Below are positions 45,070 through 47,495 of a DNA stretch of 47,495 nucleotides, one piece after another. Position 1 is the stretch's first letter. Each line of letters starts with the position of its first letter. Below the pieces are notes generated by a model. It was not told the origin of the DNA, did not search any database, and was given only the letters and a program-made list of their open reading frames with translations. This stretch comes from an uncultured Dorea sp. (lineage in GTDB: Bacteria; Bacillota; Clostridia; Lachnospirales; Lachnospiraceae). Location: assembly GCA_949916155.1 (NCBI GenBank), contig CATLEM010000004.1:1-47495 (forward strand), read 5' to 3'. Made by a program: the position numbers and the translations under genes.

Positions 45070-45981
45070 ATGAATTTAGCAGATATTGAGACATTTTTAA
45101 TGATAGTTAAGACAAAAAATATTACGAAGACAGCGGATAATCTCTTTTTATCTCAGCCCACGGTGAGCCACCGGCTGAAGCTTCTGGAAGAGGAGCTGCA
45201 GGTAAAGCTGATCACAAGAAAAAAAGGTTATAAGCAGATTGAGCTTACTTCCCAGGGGGAAGAATTTATCCCCATTGCGGAACGGTGGCTGTCCATCTGG
45301 CGGGAGATGCAGCTTCTGAAAAACAGCAGGGAGAAGCTTTATCTGACCATCGGGTGTACGGATACGATGAATAGTGCGATATTATTTGACTTGTACAGTG
45401 AGATGCTGGGAGCAAAAGAGCATACGATGAACCTTCATATCAAAACACATTATTCTTATGAACTTTACGGACTTTTGGAGAACCATGAGATTGACCTGGG
45501 ATTCGTGTATCATCATCTGCAGTTTAAAAATATCATTGCAAAGCCCGTGTTAAAGGAGCGGATGTTTATCGTACAGTCAGCGGAAACCGAGCTTAAGAAG
45601 CCGGTTATCCACACAGATGAACTGAATAAGGAGTGGGAGATATTCTTAAGCTGGGAGGCAAACTACCAGATCTGGCACGACCAGTGGGTGAGCAAGGGGG
45701 AGAGACCGAGGATTGAAGTGGATACCTTTGAGCTGTTGCTTCATCTGATGTCTGATGAGCGGATGTGGGTGATCGCGCCGATTTCTGTAGCGGACAGGCT
45801 TAAGACACTCCGGCAGGTGTATATAAGCGAGATTGCCAATCCGGTGCAGCCGCCGGAGAGGATCACCTATGAGATAAAGCATAAGTATCCCAATGAAGCG
45901 ACGCTGAAGGCAGTGCAGATCTTTGAAGAGAAAATGGTGCCGTATCTTAGTGAGAAGGGATGGGGATACGTCGGCGGATAG
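45070..45981 (+). CDS. LysR-family transcriptional regulator
   Basis: MNLADIETFLMIVKTKNITKTADNLFLSQPTVSHRLKLLEEELQVKLITR. Confidence 0.92.
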   Translation: MNLADIETFLMIVKTKNITKTADNLFLSQPTVSHRLKLLEEELQVKLITRKKGYKQIELTSQGEEFIPIAERWLSIWREMQLLKNSREKLYLTIGCTDTMNSAILFDLYSEMLGAKEHTMNLHIKTHYSYELYGLLENHEIDLGFVYHHLQFKNIIAKPVLKERMFIVQSAETELKKPVIHTDELNKEWEIFLSWEANYQIWHDQWVSKGERPRIEVDTFELLLHLMSDERMWVIAPISVADRLKTLRQVYISEIANPVQPPERITYEIKHKYPNEATLKAVQIFEEKMVPYLSEKGWGYVGG

Positions 45982-46120
45982 CCTGCCGGCTCGATGATCA
46001 GAAATGTACACATCTGTCCTTCTGTCTTCCTCCAGTTTAGAAAGCTCCTCCATCGCACGTAATCCCCCTTGTGTCAAGTTAATGACACGAACTTTTTAAT
46101 AATTTATGATACTGCAAAAA

Positions 46121-47495
46121 TTACATTTCAAATTTTTCTATCCTACATTGATGTTTTCTGCTTTTCTTCTCATAATTGATTCCGACAAGCAAAATATTTC
46201 CTTTATACTCTTTAAGGGCTGACACATATCCTTTGCTTTTAATCTGGCCGATTGCTCCTTCTGCGGTTTTGTTCCATTTTAGTTCCACAATCAATGCCGG
46301 ATTTAAAGATGTACGTTTAGGAAGGAAAACCATATCGGCAAATCCATTGCCTGTCGGCAATTCTCTTACAAGCGTATAATCTCTGCACGCACTATAATAT
46401 GCCAATGCAATCACACTGCTCAAAGAAATTTCATTGTTATAAATCAGACTGGACGAACTTTGCATATGGACTTCCTGTATCATCTGCGCCACAGCTTTTT
46501 CGTCCATCTCCAAAGTTGCCTTAAGTAAAGCTTCCGATGCATCAACCGCCTTTATTACTTCTTCCCACCCATCATTCTTAATTGCCCGCAGAAAAACACT
46601 CCTCACCTCATCATTTGGAATAAAAACTTTTTTTGTTTTACTGTCATAAGCCAGATATCCCATATGAATTAGCAGGGTAATAACATCATCTGCAGACTTA
46701 AATGAAGTAATATCGTTTTGAAATGATTCCACGTCAATACTACATCCCTGATCTCCCAGCATGTCTACAATCAATTGTCTTAACCCGCCAAAATCCATTG
46801 CAATGTACGTCATCAAAGACTCATACGTCTCTGTTCCAGACCAATAATTCCCGAATTCTCCACTATCTACAGCTTCAATTACTGAATTAGGGCTATAAAT
46901 ATGTCCTATCTTTTCAAAATAATATCCGTCATACCATCTTTGCATCTCTTTAAATGGCATATCATGTTTTTTGCAAATAGTTCTTACCTCTGTCTCTGTA
47001 AAACCGACATACTCTGCCATCTGTCTTGGACTGACCATTGTATGTTCTCGAAAATTATTTAAAGCTGACTGTGTGCCGTATTTTTTTATTGGTAAAATTC
47101 CCGTAATATAAGCAAGCTTTAAAAAAGCTCCTGACGGCGTTCCTTTAAACAGCCCTCTTAAAAGATTGATATATTCTTTCTGAAGATTTTCGTTATTTTT
47201 GTCCTCCCGGAACAAACAGTCCCATTCATCAATAATAATGATAAACTGATCTTTTGTCATAACATTAATTTTTGCCAATACCGATGGCAATGAAATATCA
47301 TCGTCTTGGACATATTCGGAGTATTCCTCTCTTAACTCAGCTATCACCTGTTCCTGAATATAACTCACTACTTTAAGAGTTGAATCTCTCTTCATTTCCT
47401 CAAGCGCATTTCCGTACATCCACTGGATATCCAAAAAGATTACATTATACTTATTTAAATGCACTTTGAAAAATTCATTCTGACTTATTTGAAGT
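46121..47495 (-). CDS. AAA-ATPase-like / PD-(D/E)XK nuclease family protein (partial, N-terminus beyond window)
   Basis: IIIDEWDCLFRED, GFTETEVRTICKKH, WYDGYYF...YSPNSVIEAV, C-terminal PALIVELKWNKTAEGAIGQIKSKGY; frame remains open to the window edge (LQISQNEFFKVHLNKYN...). Confidence 0.85.
   Translation of the reverse strand, partial: LQISQNEFFKVHLNKYNVIFLDIQWMYGNALEEMKRDSTLKVVSYIQEQVIAELREEYSEYVQDDDISLPSVLAKINVMTKDQFIIIIDEWDCLFREDKNNENLQKEYINLLRGLFKGTPSGAFLKLAYITGILPIKKYGTQSALNNFREHTMVSPRQMAEYVGFTETEVRTICKKHDMPFKEMQRWYDGYYFEKIGHIYSPNSVIEAVDSGEFGNYWSGTETYESLMTYIAMDFGGLRQLIVDMLGDQGCSIDVESFQNDITSFKSADDVITLLIHMGYLAYDSKTKKVFIPNDEVRSVFLRAIKNDGWEEVIKAVDASEALLKATLEMDEKAVAQMIQEVHMQSSSSLIYNNEISLSSVIALAYYSACRDYTLVRELPTGNGFADMVFLPKRTSLNPALIVELKWNKTAEGAIGQIKSKGYVSALKEYKGNILLVGINYEKKSRKHQCRIEKFEM

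Noticed and set aside
45982-46120. Possible coding remnant on the minus strand (MEELSKLEEDRRTDVYISD...) between the LysR and AAA genes
   Set aside because: The peptide looks protein-like but no family could be recognised and the frame runs into antisense of the LysR gene; unsupported.
46121-47495. AAA/PD-(D/E)XK protein as a defence system component
   Set aside because: This family is abundant and of unclear function in gut anaerobes, the gene is cut by the window edge, and no defence neighbours are visible.
1-47495. tRNA, rRNA, prophage or transposase genes
   Set aside because: None recognised by eye on either strand; short or divergent elements could still be missed.

Overview
The window looks like a low-to-mid GC Firmicutes chromosome, most likely Lachnospiraceae/Clostridia; the taxon is inferred from gene content and was not tested. 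The centre-left (about 3.6-19.9 kb) is a large inositol-catabolism locus. It contains a LacI-type regulator, iolC, iolD, iolB, an iron-dependent alcohol dehydrogenase, an OFA-like MFS transporter, iolE, iolG, a second LacI-type regulator with a nonsense codon in its HTH, a second Gfo/Idh/MocA dehydrogenase, iolI and iolH. It ends with a GPH-family sugar symporter fused in frame to a cytidylate-kinase-like P-loop domain. Next come an orphan antitoxin-like ORF, a soluble two-component system, a HicAB toxin-antitoxin pair and a Bce-like ABC transporter. These are followed by a compact type IV pilus-like operon on the minus strand (PilT, PilC and four short TM/pilin-like proteins plus a transglutaminase lipoprotein). 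Then come a T-box-controlled ileS-glgP unit, spoIID-spoIIQ, a GIY-YIG protein, hemolysin III, a solute-binding protein paired with a hybrid histidine kinase, a LysR regulator and an edge-truncated AAA/PD-(D/E)XK protein. The strongest candidates for something under-described are the symporter-kinase fusion (with a decayed second copy of its C-terminal coding sequence 0.5 kb downstream), the shared TTGCGTKCAC/GTGMACGCAA operator family in the inositol locus, glgP directly downstream of a T-box-controlled ileS, the in-frame 39-bp repeats in the histidine kinase DHp region, and the minimal pilus-like operon. No tool was run; all family calls come from reading motifs.
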